The notes beneath the pieces are model-generated. The model worked only from the letters and a program-made list of their open reading frames with translations, ran no database searches and was not told the DNA's origin. Both the position numbers and the translations under genes were made by a program. 64,000 nt of DNA from Amnibacterium sp. CER49 (GTDB lineage: Bacteria > Actinomycetota > Actinomycetes > Actinomycetales > Microbacteriaceae), in the NCBI RefSeq assembly GCF_029846255.1, contig NZ_JARVWQ010000002.1, positions 248,001-312,000 on the forward strand, written 5' to 3'. Shown in pieces: positions 17,644 to 25,543 of this stretch (its first letter is position 1; every line of letters begins with the position of its first letter).

Positions 17644-17668
17644 GCAGGGGATCCACCCTGCTGCAGGG
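17644..17668. repeat. alternating GCAGGG/CCCTGC hairpin cluster
   Basis: GCAGGG-GATCCA-CCCTGC (17644-17661) forms a perfect 6-bp stem and is followed by another GCAGGG (17663-17668); a further CCCTGC lies at 17706-17711. It sits between the gene ending at 17619 and the DUF805 gene. It could be a weak terminator or an operator. Confidence 0.3.
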
Positions 17669-17781
17669 ACGACACGCGGCGTCAGCACCTGCACTCGGGC
17701 GGATTCCCTGCATGAGGCGGCTCGGCGACGGGCACGGCCCGAGCGGCCCTATGAGACCCTGGGACCTGCTGGAATCGTCGC

Positions 17782-18123
17782 GTGCACATCGGTCAGGCCG
17801 TCTCGATCTGCTTCGTCAAGTACGCCGACTTCCGCGGACGCGCGAGCCGCCCGGAGTACTGGTGGTTCACGCTGTTCGTGACCATCGTCTCCCTGATCGC
17901 GCTCACCTTCGACACGCTCGCGCGCAGCGGGCTCTACTCGACGATCTGGAACCTCGCGGTGCTGCTGCCGACCCTCGCGGTCACGGTCCGGCGGCTGCGC
18001 GACGCCGGCCTGCACTGGGCGTGGATCCTCATCGGCCTCGTGCCGCTCGTCGGCTGGCTGATCCTCGTCGTGCTGCTCGCTCGACCGAGCGTCGAGGAGC
18101 GAGGCGTCCCGGCGGCCGCCTGA
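17782..18123 (+). CDS. DUF805 family membrane protein
   Basis: A 113-residue inner-membrane protein. The N terminus has the DUF805 hallmark KYADFRGRASRPEYWWFTLF, in which the FxGRASRxEYWWF motif precedes the first helix. Helices follow at about 25-45, 50-70 and 80-100, and RRLRDAGLHWAWIL matches the second family motif (RRLHDxG). The function of the family is unknown. The GTG start has a TGGAAT box six nt upstream and no Shine-Dalgarno. Confidence 0.9.
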   Translation: MHIGQAVSICFVKYADFRGRASRPEYWWFTLFVTIVSLIALTFDTLARSGLYSTIWNLAVLLPTLAVTVRRLRDAGLHWAWILIGLVPLVGWLILVVLLARPSVEERGVPAAA

Positions 18124-18145
18124 CGAGCAGTCGCGCGCCGTCGCT

Positions 18146-18952
18146 CTAGCGGGTTCCGGTCGCGAGCAGCGCCCGCATGAGCAGTACGCCGGAGCGCGCG
18201 CGGACCAGCTCCGCGAACCGCGCCGCGGCGGACGCCACCGCGCCCTCATCGAGCCGGCGGAACACCGGGCGGAGCGGTGCCGACCAGCCGGGGATCGACC
18301 GGAACAGCGCCTCGGCGTCATCGATCCGCCAGCCGTGCTCGACCTCGCGCACCTCGACGTCGCGGAAGCCCGCGTCCTCGAGCAGCGCCCTCAGCCGGAC
18401 GGAGTCGCTGAGCCGGAACGCGGCGGGCGTCGGCCGGCTCGGGTCCGGGACGCGATCGAGGGCCTCGAGCGCGAGGTCCTGCAGCGGGAAGCCCCCCGGC
18501 GCCCACGCCGTGACCGCGACCGTGCCGCCGTCCCGCAGCACCCGGTGCAGCTCCGCCGTGCCCGCGGCGAGGTCGGGGAAGAAGATCAGCCCGAACAGCG
18601 AGGCGGCGGCATCGAAGCTCGCGGGCGGCAGCGCGAGCGCCTGCCCGTCCATCACCTCGACCCGGCCATGCAGCTGCTCGTGCGCGAACCGCCGCTGCAG
18701 GTGCTCGACCATGCCGAGCGCGAAGTCGGTGGCGAGCACCTCCGCGCCGGCTCGCGCCGCCGCGAGCGCGAGCACCCCGGTCCCGGCGGCGACGTCGAGG
18801 AACCGCACGGTCGGCCCGAGCGCGAGCGCCTCGACCACGTCGCCGGCGAAGCGGCCGGTGAGCGGCGCGAACCACTCGTCGTACGCTGCGGCGGCGTCCG
18901 ACCACGCCTCCGGCTCCTGGTCCGGGGAGATCCGCTGCTCGTCCTGGCTCAT
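18146..18952 (-). CDS. class I SAM-dependent methyltransferase
   Basis: A 268-residue methyltransferase with motif I as FLDVAAGTGVLALAAARAGA (about residues 50-70), a motif II acidic region VLATDFALGMVEHLQ, and the post-motif stretch VEVMDGQALALPPASFD. It resembles ubiquinone/menaquinone-type and small-molecule methyltransferases (Methyltransf_11/25). The substrate is unknown. The ATG at 18952 has GGAGAAG upstream; a longer in-frame extension overlaps the next gene. It lies 13 nt downstream of the LysR-like sensor gene on the same strand, so the two are probably co-transcribed. Confidence 0.88.
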   Translation of the reverse strand: MSQDEQRISPDQEPEAWSDAAAAYDEWFAPLTGRFAGDVVEALALGPTVRFLDVAAGTGVLALAAARAGAEVLATDFALGMVEHLQRRFAHEQLHGRVEVMDGQALALPPASFDAAASLFGLIFFPDLAAGTAELHRVLRDGGTVAVTAWAPGGFPLQDLALEALDRVPDPSRPTPAAFRLSDSVRLRALLEDAGFRDVEVREVEHGWRIDDAEALFRSIPGWSAPLRPVFRRLDEGAVASAAARFAELVRARSGVLLMRALLATGTR

Positions 18953-18965
18953 GCGCTGCTTCTCC

Positions 18966-19628
18966 TCACCGGCCGTTCGTGCGACGCCGCGTCGACGTCG
19001 CACCGCGGCGCTGGCGCCCCTGCCGCTGCGCGGCCTGCTTCGGTTGCGGCTGCTTCGCCGGCTTCGGCGCGGGCGGCTCCACGGGCGCCGCGCCGCGCGA
19101 GCTGTTCGCCGTGCGGCCGCGGACGATCCCGATGAACTCGTCGATCAGCGGGCCCTCCGTCGTCCTGCGCCAGACGAGCCCGACGCGCGTCGGCTCGGCG
19201 TCGCTGATCGGTCGGCCGACGACGTCGCGACGGCCGGTGGCGCGCAGCACCGACTGCGGCATCCGCGCGATGCCGTGGCCCGCGGCGACCAGATCGAGCA
19301 CGCCGTCGTCCCATCCCGGGTAGAGCTCCTCGCCGTCGAGGTCGGCGAGCATGACCGTGTCGAACACCTTGATCGGGTGGTCCTTCGCCGCGACGACGAT
19401 CGGCGTCTCCTCCCAGAGGGGGATGACGTGCAGCTCGCCCGCGTCGATGCCCGCGACGGGCAGCCGGGCGAAGGCGAGGTCGAGGGACGCGAGCAGCGCC
19501 GGTCCGACCTCGTCGTCGGGCAGCGCCTCGATGCGGAGGGGCGCGTCGGGCATCCGCTCCGCCCAGGTGCGCACCCAGCGGTCCGGGGTCACGCCGGGCA
19601 CGACGCCGACCACGAGTCCGTCCGTCAC
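18966..19628 (-). CDS. LysR-type substrate-binding domain protein lacking an HTH
   Basis: A 220-residue protein that starts directly with the periplasmic-binding-protein-like sensor of LysR regulators (MTDGLVVGVVPGVTPDRW), with LDLAFARLPVAG, IPLWEETPIVVAAKDHPI and AGHGIARMPQSVLRA. The N-terminal winged helix is absent. The tail (about 175-220) is Pro/Lys/Gln/Arg-rich and could bind nucleic acid or the neighbour. It is divergent from the DUF5997 gene, an association I know from actinobacteria. It probably senses a small molecule and works through a partner. The GTG has TACCGT seven nt upstream and no Shine-Dalgarno. Confidence 0.87.
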   Translation of the reverse strand: MTDGLVVGVVPGVTPDRWVRTWAERMPDAPLRIEALPDDEVGPALLASLDLAFARLPVAGIDAGELHVIPLWEETPIVVAAKDHPIKVFDTVMLADLDGEELYPGWDDGVLDLVAAGHGIARMPQSVLRATGRRDVVGRPISDAEPTRVGLVWRRTTEGPLIDEFIGIVRGRTANSSRGAAPVEPPAPKPAKQPQPKQAAQRQGRQRRGATSTRRRTNGR

Positions 19629-19635
19629 CGTGCCG

Positions 19636-19645
19636 ACGGTAGCGT
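19636..19645. promoter_or_regulatory. overlapping divergent -10 boxes (minus TACCGT, plus TAGCGT)
   Basis: Within the 23-bp gap between two divergent genes, TACCGT on the minus strand (19641-19636) lies 7 nt before the GTG at 19628. TAGCGT on the plus strand (19640-19645) lies 6 nt before the GTG at 19652. The two hexamers share the TA at 19640-19641. Both genes would be leaderless, and each -35 region would fall inside the opposite gene. Confidence 0.5.
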
Positions 19646-19651
19646 GACGGG

Positions 19652-20029
19652 GTGGCGCAGGAGCAGACGATGAAGCCCGAGACCGCGGCGAAGAAGCTCG
19701 GCGTGCTGCTCGAGGCGACCCCGGAGGAGTTCCGGGCGGCGCCAGTCACGCGGAGCCGGCTGAACGAGCTGCAGGAGACGCCGCCGGAGTGGCTGCAGGA
19801 GCTGCGCCGCACCGGCCCGCATCCGCGACCCGTCGTCGCGGCGCGACTGGGCGTCTCGATCGCCGGCCTGAAGCGCGGCGGCGTCGAGGAGCCGATGACC
19901 ACCGAGCAGATCCAGGAGCTGCTCCGTGAGAAGCCGGAGTGGCTCGTCCGGGAGCGCGCGACGCACGCCGAGGTCATGGCCGAGAACGCGCGCGTCAAGC
20001 GCGAGCGCGCCGCCAAGACCGCAGGCTGA
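19652..20029 (+). CDS. DUF5997 family protein
   Basis: A 125-residue cytoplasmic protein. It reads MAQEQTMKPETAAKKLGVLL, then TPEEFRAAPVTRSRLNELQE, PPEWLQELRRTGPHPRPVVA, a helix-turn-helix-like stretch AARLGVSIAGLKRGGV, and LLREKPEWLVRERATHAEV. This matches my memory of DUF5997, which is commonly encoded next to a LysR-type substrate-binding-domain protein. The internal HTH-like segment suggests it may supply the DNA-binding function that the divergent LysR-like protein lacks; this is inference. Confidence 0.85.
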   Translation: MAQEQTMKPETAAKKLGVLLEATPEEFRAAPVTRSRLNELQETPPEWLQELRRTGPHPRPVVAARLGVSIAGLKRGGVEEPMTTEQIQELLREKPEWLVRERATHAEVMAENARVKRERAAKTAG

Positions 20030-20061
20030 CCGCGGCAGGTCGGCCCGCTCGTCTGCATTGC

Positions 20062-20178
20062 GTGCGACTCGACACCCTCGTCGGGCGGACGCTGCTCGTG
20101 CCGGCGCTCGTGCTGATCACCGGCGACCGCTTCTGGTGGCCGTCGCAGCGGCGCGGGGCCGGCGTCGAGGCCGGTTAG
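20062..20178 (+). pseudogene. remnant of the C terminus of an MMPL/RND-family transporter
   Basis: An open stretch of 38 codons translating to VRLDTLVGRTLLVPALVLIT and GDRFWWPSQRRG. This is the last membrane helix and terminal motif of MMPL transporters, which typically end in LDTFVVRTLLVPAL followed by xxWWPS. Nothing upstream encodes the remaining ~700 residues; the preceding DNA belongs to the DUF5997 gene. It is probably the residue of a deletion, though a translated fragment is possible. Confidence 0.65.
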
Positions 20179-20181
20179 CCT
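20176..20181 (+). promoter_or_regulatory. -10 box (TAGCCT) of a probable leaderless small-membrane-protein transcript
   Basis: TAGCCT 7 nt before the GTG at 20189; it overlaps the stop codon of the MMPL remnant. Confidence 0.4.
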
Positions 20182-20188
20182 CGAGCCC

Positions 20189-20395
20189 GTGTTCCAGCAG
20201 CGACTGTGGGGGCGGCCGTTCATCGGCTGGGCGCTCGACGGCGGCGTCGTCGTGCTGGCGATCCTGTTCCTGATCGGCGGCGACCCGACGCTGCGCCTCC
20301 TCGCGGTGCTGCTCGTGGTGTGGCGCGCGGTCAGCGTGGTGACGGGCGTACTCGTGTGGCGGCGGACCCAGGGGCGGACGCCCGACGGGCGCTGA
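20189..20395 (+). CDS. small two-helix membrane protein of unknown function
   Basis: A 68-residue protein starting MFQQRLWGRPFIGWALDGG with hydrophobic helices at about 18-34 (VVVLAILFLIGG) and 38-58 (LRLLAVLLVVWRAVSVVTG), ending in a basic tail RRTQGRTPDGR. No family is recognised. The GTG lacks a Shine-Dalgarno but has a TAGCCT box at the leaderless distance. Confidence 0.62.
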   Translation: MFQQRLWGRPFIGWALDGGVVVLAILFLIGGDPTLRLLAVLLVVWRAVSVVTGVLVWRRTQGRTPDGR

Positions 20396-20475
20396 GAACA
20401 CACCTCGGCCTGTTGCGGCGAGGCTCGGCGGCGGAGTTGGTTACCGCTCGAGTGACGCCGACGAGGAGGCTGCAC

Positions 20476-20823
20476 ATGCCCGCGAACATGAACTACTTCG
20501 AGATCGGCTCGCCCGACCCGGAAGGAGCGAAGGCGTTCTACGGATCGCTCTTCGACTGGGCGATCGGTGAGCCGTCGCCCGCGGCATACAGCACGGTCGA
20601 CGGCGGCAAGGGCGGCCTCTGGGACACGAGCGGCATCGGCGGGGCCTCCTGGGCGATCTTCTACGTCCAGGTCGACGACGTACCGGCTGCGATCACGAAG
20701 GCGGAGCGCCTCGGCGCGACCGTGCTGATGCCCCTCGTCGACAACGGCGCGATCGAGTTCGCGCACCTTCGCGATCCGCAGGGCAACCGGTTCGGCGTGT
20801 GGAAGCCGAAGGCAGAGCGCTAG
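20476..20823 (+). CDS. VOC-family (glyoxalase/bleomycin-resistance-like) protein
   Basis: A 115-residue single-module vicinal-oxygen-chelate protein. It has MNYFEIGSPDPEGAKAFYGS, a typical first beta-alpha unit, FDWAIGEPSPAAYSTVD, and the final unit FAHLRDPQGNRFGVWKP with DPxGNxFG. Such proteins bind a metal and a small ligand, acting as isomerases, dioxygenases or resistance proteins. The ATG has GAGGAGG upstream. Its stop codon lies in the palindrome GCGCTAGCGC (20817-20826), which also gives the stop of the convergent helicase gene. Confidence 0.9.
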   Translation: MPANMNYFEIGSPDPEGAKAFYGSLFDWAIGEPSPAAYSTVDGGKGGLWDTSGIGGASWAIFYVQVDDVPAAITKAERLGATVLMPLVDNGAIEFAHLRDPQGNRFGVWKPKAER

Positions 20824-23800
20824 CGCAAGGACGCCGGCTCGGGTTCGGGCGCCGTCAGCCGCAGGAACCCGCTCAGCTCGGCGACGCCTTCCGCGTCGTG
20901 CGGCAGGTAGTCGGCGAGCGCGGGGGAGTGGACGAGGAACGTCGCCCACTGCGCCCGCGAGATCGCGACGTTCAGCCGGTTGCGGTTCATCACGAACGCG
21001 ACGCCACGCGGCACGTCGATCGGTGACGAGGCCGTGAGCGAGACGATCGCGAGCACCGCCTCCTGCCCCTGGAACCTGTCGACCGTGCCGACGCGGACGT
21101 CCCGGTAGCCGGCGGCGTCGAGGCGGTCGCGGATCAGCGCGACCTGCGCGTTGAAGGGCGCGACCACGATCACGTCGGAGGGACGCAGCGGATCCTGCCG
21201 GCGCCTGCAGTCCGGATCCGTCCACGGCGGCCCCACGTGCCGCCGCACGAGCTCGACCACCGCCTCCGCCTCGGCCTCGGAGCTCACGGAGTCGCCGTCG
21301 TGCAGCACCGGGACCGGGTGCACGCCGGGCTCGGCTCCGTCGAGGTGCCGCCGCGTCGTCTCCGGCTTCTTCGACGTGAGGCGTCCCTCGTAGGACAGGT
21401 CGGAGACGGCCGCGCTGAGCGCCGGATGCATGCGCCAGCTCTCGGCGAGGAAGTAGCCGAGCTCGGGTGGCAGCACGTCGTGCCCGTCGGACAGCCAGCC
21501 GAGCGCCGAGGTGTCGACGGGCTCGGGGTGCAGCCCCTGACTCACCTGCGGCAGCTGCTGCGGGTCACCGAGCAGCAGCAGGTTCCGGGCGCTGGCCGCG
21601 ACCGCGATGGTGTTCGCGAGCGAGTACTGGCCGGCCTCGTCGACGACGAGCAGGTCGAGCTGTCGGCGCGGCACCTTCGACGCGTTGCTGAAGTCCCACG
21701 ACGTGCCACCGAGCACCAGCCCGTCCGACGTCCGCTGCGTGATGAAGGCACGGACGTCCGAGTTGCTCTTCACGGGCGTCCAGCGGCCGGTGCCGCCCTT
21801 GCCGTCCGGGCGCTTCGCGACCCGGCCCGCGTCGACGCCTGCCGCGATGACGCCCTCGAGCAGGTGCTCGACGACCGCGTGCGACTGCGCGACCACGCCG
21901 ACGCGCCAGCCGTGCCGCTGCACGAGCTCGGCGATCACCCGGGCGCCGAGGTGCGTCTTGCCGGAGCCGGGAGGTCCCTGCACCGCGAGGTAGGACTCAT
22001 CGAGGCGCAGCGCGGCACGGACGATCGCCGAGGCCCGGTCGTCGCCGGCCTCCGGAAGGCCGCCGTCGCCGGTGAGGCGCGGGGGCCGACGGCGCAGCAG
22101 GTCGAGCACCGCGTCGCGGCGGGTGGGGGAGTCGGCGAGGGCCTCGCCCTGCTCGAGGATCGCCTGACGCTGCGCCATGGTCGCGATGGGCGGGGGCGGC
22201 GTGATGGCGATCGGCAGGGCCGCCCAGGGCTCGTCGGGGATGCCGTCGTCCGCGCCGACGCGCTCCTCGATGCGCACCGCGGTGCTGCCGTCGCGCAGCG
22301 TCTCGACCGCGAGCACGGTCGTGCGGGCGTGCTCGCCGCGCTGCCCGGCGGGCGTGGGGCCGCAGCCGGCCGGTGCCGGGTCGTCGTACATGAGGAACGG
22401 GCGCTGACCGACCCGGAGCGAGCCGCCCGGCGCGAGCGAGCCGATGATGCGCAGGACGCGGCCGTCGACGCGGTCGCCGTCCTGGCGGCCCCAGTCGCGC
22501 TCGACCTCGACCGAGTCGGCGACGAGCACCTCCTTCTGCTCGGCCCACTCCTCCACGGGTGCGACCTCGCGGTTGAAGTGCTCCCACCAGTACGTCTTGT
22601 CCTCGCGGCGGTGGTACTCGATCGCCGCAGCGGCGAGCGCGAGCGCGGTCTCGTCGGGGGTGCGGTCACCGGCGGGGATGCCGCTGACCGTCGCGAGCAG
22701 CGCGTCGCGGGCCGCGTCCTCGCGCCGGGCGAGCTGCGTGTCGCGGCCCGGCTCGTCGTCCGGCAGCGGCGGCCGGCGACGGACACGGAGCTCGTCGCCG
22801 CGGGCGAGCAGCCAGTCGCGCAGCTGCAGCGTGGAGACGCAGTCGTACTCGTTGTAGTCGGCGATCTGCCCGAGCAGCGCCTCCGCCTCGGCCTCGGCGC
22901 CGCGCTCGAGCAGGGCGCGGTACTCCACGTAGGCGTCGACGGACGCCGCCGCGTTCGTCACGTCGCCGTTGCGGAGCCGGCCGCCCATGTAGAGCGGCTC
23001 CAGCTTCTTCAGGCTGTACGAGCGCTCGGAGATGCGCAGGGTGCGGAGCACGATCGGGTAGAGGTCGACGAAGACGTGGTCGCGGAGCAGGTCGTCGAGG
23101 ATCGGCTCGCCGACGCCGTGCCGCGCACAGAGCTGCTGCAGGTGGCTGCGCTCGTAGTCGGCGTAGTGGTAGATGTGCAGATCCGGGTACTGCCGCCGCC
23201 GGTCGCGCACGTAGGTGAGGAAGTGGAGCAGCGCCCGCTTCTCCTGCGCGCGGTCGTGCGCCCAGAACGGCCTGAAGTGTTCGCGCCGCCCGTCGTGGTC
23301 GATGACGCCGAACAGGTACTCGAGGCCCCAGTTGCGGCCGTCGTCGCTCCAGAGCGGGTCGCCCTCGAAGTCGAAGAAGACGTCGCCGGGGCTCGGCTCG
23401 GGCAGCGCCGCGAGGCCCTCGGCGTCGATGATCTCGAAGCGGACGCGGTGCTCACCCGTCTCGGACCGCTCGGCCCGCAGCTGCAGCTCGGCCTGCAGCC
23501 GCAGCCGCTGCAGGGCGGCGGAGCCGATGCCCGGTACAGGGCCGGTGCTCGCGGCGAACTCGTCGACCGTGCGGATGCCGACCTCGCGGAGCCGGAGCCG
23601 CTGCCCGACCGTCAGCCGGCCGACGAGCAGCACGTCGCGCGTGGCCTCCACCTGCGCCGTGCACTCCGCGCAGCGACCATCGGCGGCGACGCCCTCGGCG
23701 CCCCACTCGATCGCGGCGTGGGCGGCCAGCCGGTCGTCGACGAGCCGGCGGAGCCGCGTCATCCGCAGGTCGAACACCGGCTCGATGTCCTGCAGCCGGT

Positions 23801-24356
23801 GCGTCGAGGACGTGCCGTCGCCGAGCAGCAGGTGCACCTGCTCGCCGACCGCGACGCCGAGCGCCTGGAGCTGCCGCGCGTACGCGGCGAGCTGCAGCAG
23901 CGCCGTCACCTTCGCGCGTCGCGCGAGCTTGGTGTCGAACACCTCCCAGTGGTCCCCGCCCCGGACGAGGAAGTCGGCGAAGCCGAGGAACGAGCCGTCG
24001 AACAGCGTCGCCTGGAACACCACGTCGGCGCCGCCCGTCATCGCCGCGAGCGTGCGGTCCTGCGCGGCCCGGAGCTGCGCGAAGTCCCTCGAGTCGTCCG
24101 GCCGCTCGATGCTCGCGACGCCGCCCGCGCGGCCGGGCGTCCACTCGCCGAACGTCTGGAGGTAGGCCTCCAGCTGCCGCTGCTCGTGCACGTCGCCGAG
24201 CGCGGCGGCCCGCCGGTTCATCGGATCCTCGGGCTCGGGCACCGCATCGACCCGGCCGAGCTTCGCGTCGAGGCGGCGCATCAGGCCCCACTCGCACTCG
24301 ACCGCCGCCTTGAGATCGGAGGCGCTGCACACCACCGTGCCGTTCTGCACGAACAT
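20820..24356 (-). CDS. TM0106-type RecB-like nuclease fused to SF1 (Dna2/UPF1-like) helicase
   Basis: An 1178-residue protein. The N-terminal third (about 1-330) is RecB-like, with VCSASDLKAAVECEWGLMRR, LGDVHEQRQLEAYL, ADFLVRGGDHWEVFDTKLA (an ExK-type nuclease motif DxK) and CAEC. A RNase H-like region follows (about 345-540: FFDFEGDPLW, YHYADYERSHL, YNEYDCVSTLQLRDWL). The C-terminal half is an SF1B helicase with Walker A VQGPPGSGKTHLGARV, Walker B LLVVDEAGQY, GDPQQLPQV, and the final motifs VDRFQGQEAVLAIVS and NVAISRAQ. Probably a DNA repair or defence enzyme. The ATG at 24356 lacks a clear Shine-Dalgarno. Confidence 0.9.
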   Translation of the reverse strand: MFVQNGTVVCSASDLKAAVECEWGLMRRLDAKLGRVDAVPEPEDPMNRRAAALGDVHEQRQLEAYLQTFGEWTPGRAGGVASIERPDDSRDFAQLRAAQDRTLAAMTGGADVVFQATLFDGSFLGFADFLVRGGDHWEVFDTKLARRAKVTALLQLAAYARQLQALGVAVGEQVHLLLGDGTSSTHRLQDIEPVFDLRMTRLRRLVDDRLAAHAAIEWGAEGVAADGRCAECTAQVEATRDVLLVGRLTVGQRLRLREVGIRTVDEFAASTGPVPGIGSAALQRLRLQAELQLRAERSETGEHRVRFEIIDAEGLAALPEPSPGDVFFDFEGDPLWSDDGRNWGLEYLFGVIDHDGRREHFRPFWAHDRAQEKRALLHFLTYVRDRRRQYPDLHIYHYADYERSHLQQLCARHGVGEPILDDLLRDHVFVDLYPIVLRTLRISERSYSLKKLEPLYMGGRLRNGDVTNAAASVDAYVEYRALLERGAEAEAEALLGQIADYNEYDCVSTLQLRDWLLARGDELRVRRRPPLPDDEPGRDTQLARREDAARDALLATVSGIPAGDRTPDETALALAAAAIEYHRREDKTYWWEHFNREVAPVEEWAEQKEVLVADSVEVERDWGRQDGDRVDGRVLRIIGSLAPGGSLRVGQRPFLMYDDPAPAGCGPTPAGQRGEHARTTVLAVETLRDGSTAVRIEERVGADDGIPDEPWAALPIAITPPPPIATMAQRQAILEQGEALADSPTRRDAVLDLLRRRPPRLTGDGGLPEAGDDRASAIVRAALRLDESYLAVQGPPGSGKTHLGARVIAELVQRHGWRVGVVAQSHAVVEHLLEGVIAAGVDAGRVAKRPDGKGGTGRWTPVKSNSDVRAFITQRTSDGLVLGGTSWDFSNASKVPRRQLDLLVVDEAGQYSLANTIAVAASARNLLLLGDPQQLPQVSQGLHPEPVDTSALGWLSDGHDVLPPELGYFLAESWRMHPALSAAVSDLSYEGRLTSKKPETTRRHLDGAEPGVHPVPVLHDGDSVSSEAEAEAVVELVRRHVGPPWTDPDCRRRQDPLRPSDVIVVAPFNAQVALIRDRLDAAGYRDVRVGTVDRFQGQEAVLAIVSLTASSPIDVPRGVAFVMNRNRLNVAISRAQWATFLVHSPALADYLPHDAEGVAELSGFLRLTAPEPEPASLR

Positions 24357-24453
24357 GCGGCCTCCCTCTCGAGTCGAGCCACGGTATGCCGGGGCTCCGA
24401 CACGTCGGGGTACGCAATCCGTCAGTCCACTCCAACAGGCCCTTCCCTTAATC

Positions 24454-24470
24454 CCTACTGAACCAATAGG
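24454..24470. promoter_or_regulatory. imperfect dyad CCTAC...ATAGG, candidate operator overlapping the -10
   Basis: CCTACTGAACCAATAGG reads CCTA-N9-TAGG with a near-symmetric flank. It overlaps TAGGTT (24467-24472), which lies 6 nt before the GTG of the sulfonate-binding protein. The Rrf2 protein encoded three genes downstream is a candidate ligand-responsive repressor. Confidence 0.4.
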
Positions 24471-24478
24471 TTCCGGTC

Positions 24479-25543
24479 GTGATCCGGATCCGTCACCTCG
24501 CCGCCGTCGCGACCGCGGCCGTCCTCGCCGTGGGCCTGACCGCCTGCGGCGCCTCCTCGAAGGCCGGCGCGCCGGCCGCCGACACGAAGTCGAGCTCGAG
24601 CGCGAAGGCCCCCGCGCTCCGCCTCGGCTACTTCCCGAACTTCACCCACGCTCCCGCCATCGTCGGCGCGGAGAAGGGGCTCTTCCAGAAGGAGCTCGGC
24701 GCCACGAAGCTGACGACGAACCTGTTCGACGCCGGCCCCGCCGCCAGCGAGGCGCTGCTCTCGGGCTCGATCGACGCCGCGTTCATCGGCCCCGGACCGA
24801 CCACCAACGCCTACGTGAAGAGCAAGGCGATCGAGGTGATCGCCGGCGCGGCCGCGAACGGCGCCGAGCTCGTCGTGAAGCCCTCCATCACCTCGGTCGC
24901 GCAGCTGAAGGGCAAGAAGCTCGCGACGCCGCAGCTCGCGAACACCCAGGACATCGCGCTGCGGCACTACCTCAAGCAGAACCACCTCACCGCGACCGCG
25001 ACCGGTGGCGGCGACGTCTCCATCGAGCCGCAGGCGAACGGCGACGCGGTGAAGGCCTTCCAGCAGGGCCAGATCGACGGCGCCTGGGTGCCGGAGCCCT
25101 ACGCGACGATCATGCAGAAGGCCGGCGGCAAGGTCCTCGTCGACGAGCGGTCGCTGTGGCCGGATCACCGCTTCGTCGTCACGAACCTCGTCGTCACGAA
25201 GGACTTCGCCTCGAAGTACCCGGGCAGCGTCACCGACCTGCTGAAGGGGCTGCTCGACGCCGAGGACGCCATCGCGAAGGACCCCGCCGGCGCCCAGACC
25301 ACGACGAACGCCGTGCTCGAGAAGGTGACCGGCAAGCAGATCGATCCCGCCGTGCTGAAGACCGCCTGGTCGAACGTCGAGTTCACGGTCGACCCGGTCG
25401 CCGGAAGCCTCGTCGAGGGGGCGAAGCACGCGCAGGACGTCGGGCTGCTCACCGGCACCGTCGATCTCAAGGGCCTCTACGACCTCGGGCCGCTGAACGC
25501 GCTGCTCAAGGCGAAGGGGAAGGCCGAGGTGAAGGGGGAGTGA
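24479..25543 (+). CDS. SsuA/NrtA-like ABC substrate-binding lipoprotein
   Basis: A 354-residue lipoprotein. The signal has RHLAAVATAAVLAVGLTAC with the lipobox LTAC and Cys23. The mature part begins LRLGYFPNFTHAPAIVGAEK, a typical NMT1/SsuA-type start, with GSIDAAFIGPGPTTNAYV and GQIDGAWVPEPYATIM. It should bind an aliphatic sulfonate, taurine or a related anion outside the cell and deliver it to the ATPase and permease encoded next. The GTG start has no Shine-Dalgarno and a TAGGTT box six nt upstream. Confidence 0.9.
   Translation: MIRIRHLAAVATAAVLAVGLTACGASSKAGAPAADTKSSSSAKAPALRLGYFPNFTHAPAIVGAEKGLFQKELGATKLTTNLFDAGPAASEALLSGSIDAAFIGPGPTTNAYVKSKAIEVIAGAAANGAELVVKPSITSVAQLKGKKLATPQLANTQDIALRHYLKQNHLTATATGGGDVSIEPQANGDAVKAFQQGQIDGAWVPEPYATIMQKAGGKVLVDERSLWPDHRFVVTNLVVTKDFASKYPGSVTDLLKGLLDAEDAIAKDPAGAQTTTNAVLEKVTGKQIDPAVLKTAWSNVEFTVDPVAGSLVEGAKHAQDVGLLTGTVDLKGLYDLGPLNALLKAKGKAEVKGE

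Noticed and set aside
20820-24461. Long plus-strand frame antisense to the nuclease-helicase
   Set aside because: Composition is Arg/Val/Glu-rich with no domain; it is the shadow expected opposite a GC-rich gene.
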